Shown: piece after piece, positions 54,620 through 64,000 of the stretch
Layout: the number at the start of each line of letters is the position of its first letter
Position numbering within the stretch: the stretch's first letter is position 1
Assembly (NCBI RefSeq): GCF_030867095.1
Contig: NC_081824.1
Span: 303,692,956 to 303,756,955 of the forward strand
Length of the DNA stretch: 64,000 nucleotides
Direction: 5' to 3'
DNA from: Alligator mississippiensis
Taxonomy: Eukaryota; Chordata; Crocodylia; Alligatoridae
The notes under the pieces: generated by a model
Seen by the model: the letters and a program-made list of their open reading frames with translations, nothing else
Told to the model about the DNA's origin: nothing
Databases searched by the model: none
Position numbers and translations under genes: made by a program

Positions 54620-55391
54620 TGTCGCAGGGCACTTAGGTGCCTGCTCCTAGAAGAGCAGAAACTGCCTGGGGAGAGCCCAAAGAGCCAGACAGGAGCCCAG
54701 CTGCAGGTTGCCATGGCAACCAGCTAATGAGGCAATTAGCCTGCACCTGCCCCTGGTCAGCTGGCCGGAAGGGGCAGGGCCCTGGGCCCATATAAACCCC
54801 AGTATGGGGACTAGGGAGTTCAGTTCTCTGCCAGTGGCCAAGGGGGAAGAAGCCCTCTTAGAGCAAGGGAAGGGAAGAGGCCTGACCAAGTCCTAATACT
54901 GGTGGTTTGGGAAAGGCTATTGGGGAAGGAGGAGGCCTCAATGGGGCCCCACTGTAGCGTGGAGACCCTGGCGCCAGAGAGGGCATGGTATTTGAGGTGC
55001 GCAGAGCCTGGCGTTGGAGAGGGTGTGGCATTTGGGGTGCACAGAGCCCGGCACCGAGGGGCGCAGAGAAAGGGCTGCAAAGAGCCCAGTGAGGACAAGG
55101 GGCCAAGTTGTTGCAAGGCCAGGGAGAAACAACAACAATACCATCTGCGAGGCTTGGGGCATGGTAAAGGGACAGTTTGGAGCCACGCAAATAGCCCATA
55201 AGGCTGGGGACTCACGGGGTCCAGGGAAGTCCATCAGGACCATGTCCGACCGGACGTGAAGGCACCCTCCCTACATTACTTTTACATCAAGATGTGGCAG
55301 GAGAGAAAAGAGGGTGCCCATCAGGCCAAATTGGCACGGTCAAGAGGCCTTAGGAGATCACAGCCATCCTTAGAGACCCCATCCCATGACA
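54620..55391. mobile_element. solo LTR C (772 bp)
   Basis: It begins TGTCGCAGGG and ends CCCATGACA. CATGC flanks both sides (54615-54619 and 55392-55396). A TATAAA box is at 54791-54796. Near 55140-55300, GCGAGGCTTGGGGCATGGTA and TACATCAAGATGTGGCAGGA align with LTR A and LTR B. It sits about 8.2 kb upstream of the CASK start codon. Confidence 0.88.
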
Positions 55392-55396
55392 CATGC

Positions 55397-57246
55397 GTTT
55401 TGTGCACTAGGAGTGGCAGGAACCAAAGCTGTTGCTACTTTACAGTAAGGGGCAGGGGAGGTAGCAAGAGGAGCAAGTGGGGGCAGGTAGCTGCTGCAGC
55501 TCTGACTCTGGCCCTGACCCAGGCTCAGGGCTGGAATCAGAGCCACATCAACTGCTTGCCTGCTTCCCTACCTTCCCCCACACACCTTTTTGCCCTATTC
55601 ATTCAGTATGGGGAAAGAAGCCCCTCATCTTGGATTTGAGTAAATGTGGTATTCTCATTTTCCCAAGAACCTTAGAAGACACAATTTTTAAAAATGATCA
55701 AGCGAAAACAGATCTGCTATGCTACGCATGGTTTACCTGACATTAAAATGTCTGACAATAGGCCACAGCTCACTAGGCAGGAATTTAAGCAGTTGAAGAT
55801 GAATTCTTCTTTAAGTACCTATTAATATCTTTTCCACTGTTGGCACACATGTTGAACTTGAGTTCAGATTCTTATGGCTAGTGGCCTTTGTTATCTGCAC
55901 TGTGATTGCCTCTCTTTTCAATCGAAAGCAAAAAGGGCAGGGTGAACACAGCTGTCCTCAGTCCTATAGTTGTAAGTCAGAATTTACAGTCAGAACTTCC
56001 TCATTTACTGCATGGTTTACACTTTAATTTGCCATTGATTGCAAATAAGTACTTAGCGGTTAATTATTAGACATTAGAATTAGTTTATACATTTTTATAG
56101 CATTTCTTGTTTGTTTGTTTTTCCCAGGAATCTGTTCTTCTAATGTATCAGTCTTCTTCTGTATCAGTCATTATGAATAATTGCAAATCTCCAGTTCACC
56201 CATGAGAAAATAAGAGATGTCAATAGTGTTACTTCAGCAGGTGAAATCAAAGTTTTCCTTCCAATACATTTTTGACTCTCAGTCACCAGGCTTATTGTAT
56301 ACTTACCTTCCAATTCCATCGGTGCAAAGGCTTTTGGGTGGGTCCAGAAGAGCTAAGGCAATCTTGGTTTTCAGATGTGAACAATCTCTCCATTCTCTGA
56401 TACAGTTGCTTCTCCAGCCAGATGTCAGATCATAAATGGGCAGGTCCTCCATCTACATCCAGATATTAGAGGGCACGTTCACTTGAACTACAAAACATAC
56501 TCACCCACAAAACAGTTCTATCCATGTGTAAAGGACTCTCCAAGGCTCACACTGTTACAAGGAAGACATTTAGAACTTGGGCATTGATGACTGTGAAAAC
56601 TGTGAAAGCTTGGCTGGACCTACACACAAAATCTAAATGACCAAATTAAAATAACCAGTGCATCTTGCACAAGAATGCAAGATCATGGCTCGGACCATGG
56701 AAAATAAAGCAGTCCCAAATGATTTAAACTTCTGTGCTAGTTGAAAATGTACCCAATGTTTCATTATGCCAAATCACCGTAGTGTTTCTAATCACCTGAA
56801 ACTTTTGATAGCTAGGAAAGAAGCCCTCCTGTGCAAAAGACAGTGGCTAGGGCAAAACTGCATTGTGGTGCCAAGACTGCCATAGAGAAGATCAGTCTCT
56901 GCTAATGGTTGCAACCCATTAGGCATAGAGAAAGTGGAGCTTGCAGCACCCAATATCAGACCTATAAAATCACCACTAGATGATAACAGTCATAATGAAG
57001 GCCAGGGCAAGAGTGGATGAAGATGGTGAGAGTGCTACTGAGAAGAACAAACAGTTGCTCTGCTAGTGGTTGCCATCCACTAGGTGTTAAGTTAGAGAGT
57101 TGAGGCCTATCTATCACACCTGAACCTAAAAATAAAAGTGATGGTTCCTTTAAAAGGAAAATTGTTGGCAGAGACCTGAAACACGCATCACATGTATAAC
57201 AAAACTAAGAGAGTATAAAAGGGCCCCAGACTGCCTGAGCTGGTGT
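55397..57246. other. AT-rich intergenic DNA
   Basis: No gene or defined element recognised. Confidence 0.5.
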
Positions 57247-57254
57247 AACTACAG

Positions 57255-57504
57255 TAGGAGTTCCCAAACTGTGGGCCATGGCATGGTACTGGGCCATGAA
57301 GGGTTGACTGCCGGTCCACAGGAGAGTTGGCTGCCGGACTGGAAGCCCAAAAGTGACCAGAATACTGCGGACTGACAGCATTTTTTATACTGAGTATAAA
57401 AAATGGTTGGCTGCCTGCTCACAGTATGGCGGTCACTGCTGGTCCGCGGTCACTTCCGGTCCGCGGTTTGCTGATCCACAGTATAAAAAGGTTGGGAACC
57501 CCTG
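57255..57504. mobile_element. hAT-like MITE, 250 bp, perfect 8-bp duplication
   Basis: It starts TAGGAGTTCCCAAAC and ends GTTGGGAACCCCTG. AACTACAG flanks it exactly (57247-57254 and 57505-57512). The interior has GGTCCGCGGTCACTTCCGGT and a TATACTGAGTATAAAAA palindrome-like run. Confidence 0.9.
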
Positions 57505-57512
57505 AACTACAG

Positions 57513-58325
57513 GAAAGCAGGAAACTACATATACATTTCAAAAGCAGAACCTGTAAGAAGTGAAAGACTGAAATGCACTGAAAACAGGACATGGGGAATA
57601 TGAGCACGGTATATATAATTGTAAACATATCCTGGTTAACACATTCCCCATTGATTAAAGCATATTTCTCAGAGCAGGCATTCAATGTCTGTCTGAGGTT
57701 TTATAAATGTCTGTCTGGAGTTTTGTACATGTCGCCATAGACCATCACTGGTGCAGACTATGGTAAATTCTGCTCCATTGTTAAACAAATACTCAAAAAC
57801 AGTGTCCTGTGACCAAAGCCCCAAGGTATCCCATTCAGTCAATCAAGACGCATCACATTTGATTGACTTGTAACCTTTAAACTAATCAGAAACTTGCAAA
57901 AACAAGTTTCACACCTGGACAATCCAAACAGAATCCAAGCAGTTGGCAATTGTAATGTGATGGTCCCTTCCTCCCAGCTTTGTTCAGCCTTTAATCAACC
58001 AATTATCAAGGAGGAATTCTTTGAAGCTATACAATTAAACAGTATAAGAGCAAGACAGAATTGCCAGCAAGGTGTGCGCTCCAGGAAAAACAGAAAAATT
58101 ACAACAAAATTGCACCCAGCTCCTCACGGCAAAGGATCCCGCCCATTGAAAGCTGTAAAGACACTGCTTCCTGGCCTGCAGCTAAAAATATACTCAGACT
58201 TTGGTGACAGCTCATTTATTGATTATTGAAAAGGAGTCTTTTTCTGTCATTTAATTTTACAGCTTTTTGTGATATTGTTATTAAAGCCTTTCTACCATTA
58301 GTCAAACAAGGTGTCATACATGAAC
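57513..58325. other. intergenic DNA
   Basis: No gene recognised; a frame at 57894-58229 shows no known motif. Confidence 0.45.
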
Positions 58326-58329
58326 AACG

Positions 58330-58580
58330 TGTGTCCCTGGAGCCGGGGGGAGTGGTGCAGGCAGCTGCAGCTGTGTTGGCGTCCGGGGTATGGTGGTGGC
58401 GAGCAGGGACTGCTCGCAGCCGCTGTCCACGCTGTTGGCAGCGGGAAGCAGGGACCACCTGCAGCCGGCGGCAAGGGGTGAGCAGTGACTGCCTCCAGAA
58501 GCTGGTGGTGGCTTTGGCAGTGGCCAATCTCAGGCAGGGCACGTGCCCCCGTGCCTACCCTACGCGTTGCATATCGCATC
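58330..58580 (-). repeat. copy of the hAT-internal minisatellite region
   Basis: On the minus strand this matches 18365-18560: GGGGGCACGTGCCC, CTGAGATTGGC(C/T)ACTG, GTGGTCCCTGCT and TGGTGGTGGCGAGCAGGGAC-type units. The terminal TAGGGATGTAAA of the hAT element is not visible nearby. Confidence 0.65.
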
Positions 58581-59725
58581 ATATCAATCCTTAGCTGCAC
58601 TGGGTTTCAATTTCACTTTTAACTGCAACAGACACCACACACGGGGTGGGGTGCCATTTTGAACTCTGGGATCTGACACAGTGGACTATTTGTTGTCTCT
58701 AAAAAACATTGGACTTTCTGTGTGCTTTTTAAATGTTCATTGCAGGGTACAGCTTTTTACCTCTAACACAGAATGTGCCAAATGTCTCATGGTATAGAAA
58801 TATGCCATTATCTCTCTCCCAGTCAGGAGGCCTTTCCTTGCTAGGAATCTCAATATTGTATTCATTGGTTATATGGGCCTACTCTTTGCATCTAGCTATA
58901 CATTTCCATCAAAAGATCATTGGCAGTAAAAATGCTGTCTGCCAGAGCGGTAGGAGAAATGCAAGCTGTCATGGCAGGTCTTTATGCATGATTTTCGTAA
59001 AGACAGAGTAACCATGCCAGAAGTTCTTGCCAACGTTGTCTTTGATTTCCATCTCAACCAAGTAATACATCTATGTTCTTCCCAAAACCATGCTTCTGCC
59101 AAAGGGAGGCTAAACTTAGCAATTTAAAAGCATCTAGTGTGTTCTGAGATGTGATCAGAATTAAACCATTTAAGGTATTCCCTCAGATTATCAGCCGTTC
59201 AAGGAGACAACATGAAGAGCCAGACCTAATCTAAGCAGACACTATGATTAAATCTCCACTTATATAAAACTGTGCTTTGAAATAGCCAACTTTGACCTGT
59301 CATGAGAGTGATGGCTCACCCTATGAGAGCACAAGCAGCTTATGTTATTTCTTAGAAAAAAATATTCCAGTTCTGGAAACAGGTGAAGTGGTTGCCTGGG
59401 TTTACTTGGCACTACTCCACAGTACACAGTGAAAGCATTAAGATCTGATGCTCTTTTCACAGAATTATCTTACAAATGTGATTTAGGCACACTCTTATTA
59501 CCTATTGCATGTGAGGTATATTGCTGCTGAGTTGTCAAAAACAGAATAAATATATATGTTCAAACATTTGCAGAAGAAGAAAGGGCTATTTCCCCGGGGG
59601 AGTTCAAGACATGTTTTTCAAAATATATTTATGTTGTTTCTCAAAACTCTTCTATTATGAAATTAAAACAAATGAGAACTTGGTGATTTTCATCTCTTAA
59701 ATAACTTTAAAAAACTTCTTAGTAA
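58581..59725. other. AT-rich intergenic DNA
   Basis: No gene or defined element is visible. Confidence 0.5.
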
Positions 59726-60001
59726 CTCTAAAAGTAAGGAACCATGTCATGCGGGCACCACAAACTCAGGGACATGTGCTGGCACATATATGTCCACACA
59801 CATGCACGCAGAGCAAAATTGAGCATTTGTGTTTCTGGCTGTTAATCTCCCAGCCTCACTTTCATCTCTTACATAAAGTGAGTCAGGGAGATTAACAGCT
59901 AGAAACACCAATGCTAATTCTGCTGTGTGCGTGTGGGGAGGGTGCAAGGGCATGGCCTTCAGTTTGTGGTGCTCATTTGACACGGTTCTTTACTTTTAGA
60001 G
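59726..60001. mobile_element. 276-bp fold-back (palindromic) MITE
   Basis: CTCTAAAAGTAAGGAACC...GCACCACAAACT at the left is mirrored by AGTTTGTGGTGC...GGTTCTTTACTTTTAGAG at the right. A second inner pair, GTTTCTGGCTGTTAATCTCC and GGAGATTAACAGCTAGAAAC, flanks a 35-bp centre. Nearly the whole element can fold into one hairpin. No coding sequence. Confidence 0.85.
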
Positions 60002-60640
60002 GTGCTGAGAAACCTTCACTGCATTTGGGCATCATCTGCATGCTAGTAGTGGAAAATTCCCAAGTTTGGCAGATGTGAGTTTTTCCAAGGCCACATGGTT
60101 AAGTTGGGGCTTTGGGACTTGTTGGGAGTTTGGCTCCAAGTCTATTCTGCCACACAGCAACATAGGTGGTGAGTGAGAAGATGGATTTGTGAGATGCAGT
60201 GAGAAAAATTAGAGAATCCAAAACAAATAAATGAGGCTCTGGAAAAAAACTGGCAGAGAAAGAGGAGACTGCATTCCTTCTTGCACCTAAATGTCCCAGT
60301 GAGGTCAAAAGGCTACCATCCTTATAAGTAAACCATTCCAGAAAGGGACACGCTGAAAGTCTTCACTGCTTACATTTTAGGCAGTTACGGAATAAATTTT
60401 ATTGGGTTCTAGAAATGCTGCAGAGATTCAACCTGAAAATTTAAAATTAGGCCTAGGCCCCTTATGGTTGGCAAAATCTAGCAAGGTCTGTTGGATGCTG
60501 TGGTGAAAAATATCAGTCTGCTGCCAGAAAACAAAGTATGACTTCCCCCCAAGTTGGGCATGACATCCAAGATCAAAACCACAGACAGGCAGACAAATTC
60601 ATTCTCTGTCAGGATCTGCTACTAATGCTGCTCTGCTAAT
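60002..60640. other. AT-rich intergenic DNA
   Basis: No gene or defined element is visible. Confidence 0.5.
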
Positions 60641-60641
60641 A

Positions 60642-61954
60642 CACTCGGGTCTCTCTTTATGCGAGGGTTGCATTCCAAAAAAATCCTTGCATAAAGCAAA
60701 TTTGCAAAAAGCGAATCCATTATTACATGTAATTAATAGGGATATGTACCAGCCGCACTCTACTGACCCCCCAAACCATGACAAATTCAAACAGTAATCA
60801 CACAATACAATAGCTGCTGCGTGGAGAGGCTGTGAGCACACGCAGGGGGCAGCGCAGGGCAGGCTAGAGAGGCACCCAGGGGAGGGAAGCAGGGTGGCAG
60901 AGAATGCCAGCTGCTCGCCGTGCCTGGCTCCACCCTGCTTCCCTTCCCCAGGTGCCTCTCCAGCCTCGTGGGCACAACTCAATGCAGCTGGGAACAGCAG
61001 GAGGGAGTACAAGCTCCCTGCTGCACCGGGTTACACCTGCTGGGCTGTGGAGGCACCCAGGGCAGGGAAGCAGGGAACTGTGGGGCCGCACAGAGAAGGT
61101 GCTTGCCCTGAGAAGCAAGCAGCAGCTTGTGGAGCAGGTGCATTGCCAAAGCAGCACGGGGTGAGCACCTTCTCTGTGCGGCCCCACTGTTCCCTGTTTC
61201 CCTACCCTGGGTGCCTCCACAGCCTAGCAGGTGTGACCCAGTGCAGCAGGGAGCTTGTAGCCTCTCTGTGCAGCCTCACTGGGTCACATCCACCAGGCTG
61301 GAGAGGTACCTGGGGCAGGGAAGCAGGCCATCAGGGAATGGCAGCTGCTCATCCTGCGCTGCCCTGGGGACATGCCTCCTGTGCCTGCTGCTCTTTGGCA
61401 GCGGGATGCAGGTGTTGGGACCAGGCAGGGAGAGGAGCCGAGCTGGGCCCAGGATTAGGGCCAGGGCCCACTGCACCCATGCATCTGCCCCTTCCTCTTC
61501 CCCTTGGAAGTGTGTGCGGCAGCGGGGAGCTACCGAGAAGCCACTGGAGGGTCCATCCTGCTCTCTTCTTGGGCCCTGCAGCTGCGCACTGCAGCTCTAG
61601 ACCCCATGTACCCGCTGGCTGGACAGCAGCCCCAGGCCTGCCCAGCTCCCTCCCTACAGGGACCTCAATCCCCCTCTTCCCCCCGTTACCTGCCAGAGCT
61701 GCCCTCGAGGCTACTTGGGGCCATGTGCATGTACTTGTGCATGCACATGGTGTCCCCTGTCTTGTCACCTCCCTTCTTCTTCCTCCCAGCTCCCTGCCAG
61801 CTGGAACTCTGCCAGCTGGCAGGGAACTAGTTTCTGGGCAACTTCGCATAAGATTGGATTTTTCTTGCACAAAGCAAATTAAAGGTATAAATTAAGGTCA
61901 TTGCATATAAGTGAATTTGCACAAAATGAATTTGCATAAAGAGAGACCCGAGTG
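60642..61954. mobile_element. Tigger/pogo-like element with GC-rich fold-back core
   Basis: CACTCGGGTCTCTCTTTATG and CATAAAGAGAGACCCGAGTG are perfect inverted repeats, flanked by TA on each side, the target of Tc1/mariner-pogo elements. Subterminal GTTGCATTCCAAAAAAATCC and ATAAAGCAAATTTGC words are typical of Tigger-like arms. The transposase is replaced by about 1 kb of GC-rich DNA composed of repeated inverted units around GCACCCAGGGCAGGGAAGCA. Long open frames through it are not genes. Confidence 0.8.
60990..61265. repeat. inverted repeat, arms about 105 bp
   Basis: TGTGGAGGCACCCAGGGCAG, GGGGCCGCACAGAGAAGGTG and AAGCTCCCTGCTGCAC in 61005-61110 recur as reverse complements in 61160-61257 (CACCTTCTCTGTGCGGCCCC, CTGGGTGCCTCCACA, GTGCAGCAGGGAGCTT). 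A second, smaller inverted pair of the same unit lies at 60865-60962. Confidence 0.85.
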
Positions 61955-61955
61955 T

Positions 61956-62477
61956 AGATCAACAATCATATTCTCTTAGCCTCTTTCACTTGGGGTTTAA
62001 TAAGAGTGGTTTTTCTGCTGTAGAGAACTCAGAAGGCCCGCAACAGGTCCCAGTGTGTTTGATGCTACGGATTCTGGCTTGAAACCTCTGGGTTTATCTT
62101 GTGAATCAGTTTGCACATTCAACATTACAAACTTTGCATAGCACCCTTGACAGGCTCTCCAGGCACCCCAGGGTGCCACAGCGCCTTAGTTGAGAATCAC
62201 AGGTGTAGAAACTGTTAGAACACCTTATGGGACACTTCTTAGTTGGGCTCTCTTTGACGTGTGGGAAGACAGCATAGCCTTTGCTGTTAATGAGTTTTAA
62301 CCATCCCTTGTGCGCCGAAGTTATTTTTGAATGCAATTAACTTGACAAAATGAAAACAGAAAAACATTTTTCCTGGATAAGAGCCTCTGCGTACCCCTCC
62401 AGGGGCACAGCTTCCCTTTCCTTCTGCCATCGGCTTTTTGCCAATACCAGGCAAGCATCCGCTGGCACCACCTAGCC
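61956..62477. other. intergenic DNA with a hAT MITE remnant
   Basis: GGTGCCACAGCGCCTTAGTTGAGAATCACAGGTG at 62173-62206 contains GTTGAGAATCACAGG, like a hAT MITE end; its left partner is not clear. Nothing else is seen. Confidence 0.4.
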
Positions 62478-62682
62478 CAGCGGTTCCCAATGACAGATTG
62501 CGCACCACCAATTTAAAACAATGCGACCTTAAGTACCACCAGCAAGTGTTTCAGCTTAACCCTAAGTGCCCCCAGCCAATTTTTGTCATATGAAGTAATG
62601 ATAATAAATCGGTTCACGCACACCATCGACAGATTGTCTGCATACCACTGGTGCTGCCTGTACCACAGATCGGGAACCGCTG
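62478..62682. mobile_element. hAT-like MITE, 205 bp, at the edge of the CASK island
   Basis: It starts CAGCGGTTCCCAATG and ends TCGGGAACCGCTG. The flanks ACCTAGCC (62470-62477) and CCCTAGCC (62683-62690) match at 7 of 8. It inserted about 0.9-1.1 kb upstream of the CASK start codon. Confidence 0.85.
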
Positions 62683-63133
62683 CCCTAGCCTTTTTTTCCT
62701 GCCCGTCCTTCCGCAGGTGCCAGAACAGGGCCAGACCAGGGGCTGCACATTTTGCAAACGAAGCGACTGCGGACACAGCCCCGCTCGGCGGGACAGCGAG
62801 AACCAGAGCCGTTCAGCTGCCTCGCCGAAACAAGAGGCCCCCGGGACTTTGCTTTTCTTCTCTTTCCAGCGGCGGGCTCGGTTTTCCTTACTTCGAGAGA
62901 CGACACTGCACGCTCACAGAGAGAGGAGGGACAGAGGCTGAGGTGGAGCCTGCTTCTCGGGCTGCAGCGGGAAAAGAGCCGGCAGGACAAGGACAGGGAC
63001 TGCAACATTACTCGGGGGCATCATCCACATCCTCCCTGCCCTTTGTCTGCACGCGGGGCTCCCCGCAGGGGGGGAGAGGCCGCCTTCCTCCCCGGCGGGG
63101 GCCTCACGAGGGAAGCAGCCACCCCACCCCGGA

Positions 63134-63141
63134 TGACGTCA
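63134..63141 (+). promoter_or_regulatory. full CRE (CREB/ATF site)
   Basis: TGACGTCA, a perfect palindromic CRE, lies 463 bp before the CASK start codon within the island. CREB-type factors bind this motif; use here is inferred. Confidence 0.6.
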
Positions 63142-63217
63142 CACAACCCTACGCCTGCGCACTCCGGCTTTTCCCCCGCGCTCTCTTACGGTCAGTGGGC
63201 GTGGCTCTGCGTGCGGA

Positions 63218-63233
63218 GGGCGGGGCGGGGCGG
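63218..63233 (+). promoter_or_regulatory. GC-box cluster (Sp1/KLF)
   Basis: GGGCGGGGCGGGGCGG provides overlapping Sp1-type sites 371-386 bp before the start codon. Confidence 0.6.
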
Positions 63234-63288
63234 CGAGGCGAGCTTGCGTGCGTGTGTGGAGTGGGCGGGCTGCTCGGAGCAGCCCCGA

Positions 63289-63328
63289 ATGCGTGCGTAG
63301 GATGCGCGCGCCGGCGGGGGTTGCGTGA
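63289..63328 (+). promoter_or_regulatory. two short upstream ORFs
   Basis: ATG at 63289 opens a 3-codon frame ending TAG at 63300. ATG at 63302 opens an 8-codon frame (MRAPAGVA) ending TGA at 63328. If transcription starts upstream of these, they could lower initiation at the CASK ATG. Confidence 0.4.
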
Positions 63329-63603
63329 CGGGTGTCGGCGCGCGCCCCTTCCTCCCCTCCCTCCCCGTACCGTGCGCGAGCGGCGCGCGCAGCCAGACGG
63401 CGCTGCCTCCTCCCGCCCCGCCAGCCGCCGCCGGGGAGGAGCCGCCGCCGCGGCCGGAGCAGCAGCGGCAGCAGCAGCCGGGGCCGCCGCGGGGGGAGGG
63501 GCGGAGGGAAGGCGGAGCCGCAGCGCGGGCGCGGCTGGAGCGGGGAGCCCGGCGGGGCCGCGGGGGGCACCTCCCCCTCCCCCCCGCGGGGCGCGGTGGG
63601 ACC

Positions 63604-63662
63604 ATGGCCGACGACGACGTGCTGTTCGAGGACGTGTACGAGCTGTGCGAGGTGATCGGCAA
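63604..63662 (+). CDS. CASK, first coding exon (peripheral plasma membrane protein CASK)
   Basis: The ATG at 63604 sits in a strong context (GGGACCATGG). The exon encodes MADDDVLFEDVYELCEVIGK, with the last lysine codon split after its second base. This is the invariant N-terminus of CASK, leading into the CaM-kinase-like domain; the Gly of IGK starts the glycine-rich ATP loop completed in exon 2. Known function: a MAGUK scaffold with CaMK-like, L27, PDZ, SH3 and guanylate-kinase-like domains, acting at synapses and cell junctions with Mint1, Veli, neurexin and others. Here only 59 coding bases lie in the window. The donor AA|GTGAGT follows at 63663. The 5' UTR is GC-rich with CCG and CAG/CGG runs (63424-63479). 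Confidence 0.96.
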
Positions 63663-64000
63663 GTGAGTGCGGGGCGGGGCGGGGCGGGGCGGGGATGGGA
63701 TGCTCTGCTCGCTGGCGCCCACCTGTGCGCGGGTGTGTGCGCGCGCGCGGGTGTGTAACCGCTTTATGTAACGCGGCGGGGGAGGGGGTGACCCCGATGC
63801 CCCCCGGCCCCTGCAGCAGCTGCTCTGCCGCTCCCTCGCATCCCAGCGCCGCCGGGGCAGGGCAGCAGCCTGCCTCCCCGCGGCCCCGCCCGGCTGCAGC
63901 ATGCCCGCGTTGGCGCTCAGGTAAGGGCCGCTCGGGCTCGGCGCAGCCCTCTCCCTCCCCCGCTGCCGGAGCCTCCTCGGGCTCCTTATGCAACGGCTGC
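63663..64000 (+). other. start of CASK intron 1
   Basis: GTGAGT at 63663 is a consensus splice donor. The intron begins with four GGGGC units (63671-63694), which could form a G-quadruplex, then GTGTGTGCGCGCGCG (about 63732). The stretch is still in the CpG island. Confidence 0.85.

Larger units (their letters stand above)
62740..64000. promoter_or_regulatory. CpG island and promoter region of CASK
   Basis: From about 62740 the sequence becomes GC-rich with dense CpG, in contrast to the AT-rich DNA before. There is no obvious TATA box near the start codon, which suits a dispersed CpG-island promoter. The transcription start cannot be fixed from sequence. Confidence 0.8.

Noticed and set aside
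60894..61895. 333-codon open frame
   Set aside because: It lies wholly within the GC-rich fold-back core of the Tigger-like element, and its inverted repeats explain the repetitive protein.
62583..63758. 391-codon open frame across the CASK promoter
   Set aside because: It is out of the CASK frame, runs through the CpG island and a MITE, and translates to Arg/Ala/Gly-rich sequence. Open frames are expected in such GC-rich DNA.

Overview
This is vertebrate nuclear DNA. One protein-coding exon of a host gene is identifiable: the first coding exon of CASK at the right edge (start codon 63604, splice donor after 63662), inside a CpG island. Everything to its left reads as intergenic or upstream DNA packed with transposable elements. 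The mixture (CR1 LINEs of several ages ending in ATCTATGA-type repeats, a Penelope-like element, Harbinger elements with MITEs carrying TGTCTACACGTGC-type ends, hAT MITEs, ERV LTRs) points to a sauropsid. A crocodilian is my best guess and a turtle the alternative; the sequence alone does not settle it.

Layout. 1-3100: AT-rich DNA, then fold-back and MITE-like repeats. 3105-6699: a complete LTR retroelement with two 699-bp LTRs, a 5-bp target duplication, a primer site matching tRNA-Ser(GCT), one long decayed gag-like frame, a small membrane-protein ORF and no recognisable pol. 8.6-16.8 kb: MITEs, three CR1 pieces (one young) and GC-rich minisatellites. 18-18.9 kb: a hAT-type element filled with a minisatellite. 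20.2-26.2 kb: a Harbinger element whose transposase is split by a young CR1, next to a second Harbinger-derived segment carrying the MYB/SANT-like partner, and two copies of a 123-bp MITE. 27-28.9 kb: a decayed Penelope-like element. 29.6-32 kb: hAT elements. 32.15-38.37 kb: an old, nearly full-length CR1 interrupted by two solo LTRs. 38-54 kb: mostly plain AT-rich DNA with microsatellites, fold-backs and MITEs. 54.6-55.4 kb: a third solo LTR of the same family. 57-62.7 kb: hAT MITEs, a 276-bp palindrome and a Tigger/pogo-like element with nested fold-backs. 62.7-64 kb: the CASK promoter island, exon 1 and start of intron 1.

Nesting gives a relative history. The old CR1 at 32-38 kb predates two solo LTRs, and the Harbinger transposase predates the young CR1 inside it. 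The LTR element at 3.1 kb has about 5% divergence between its LTRs. No rRNA gene, tRNA gene, CRISPR array or bacterial-type gene is present. Coordinates of old repeats are approximate unless a target-site duplication is given.
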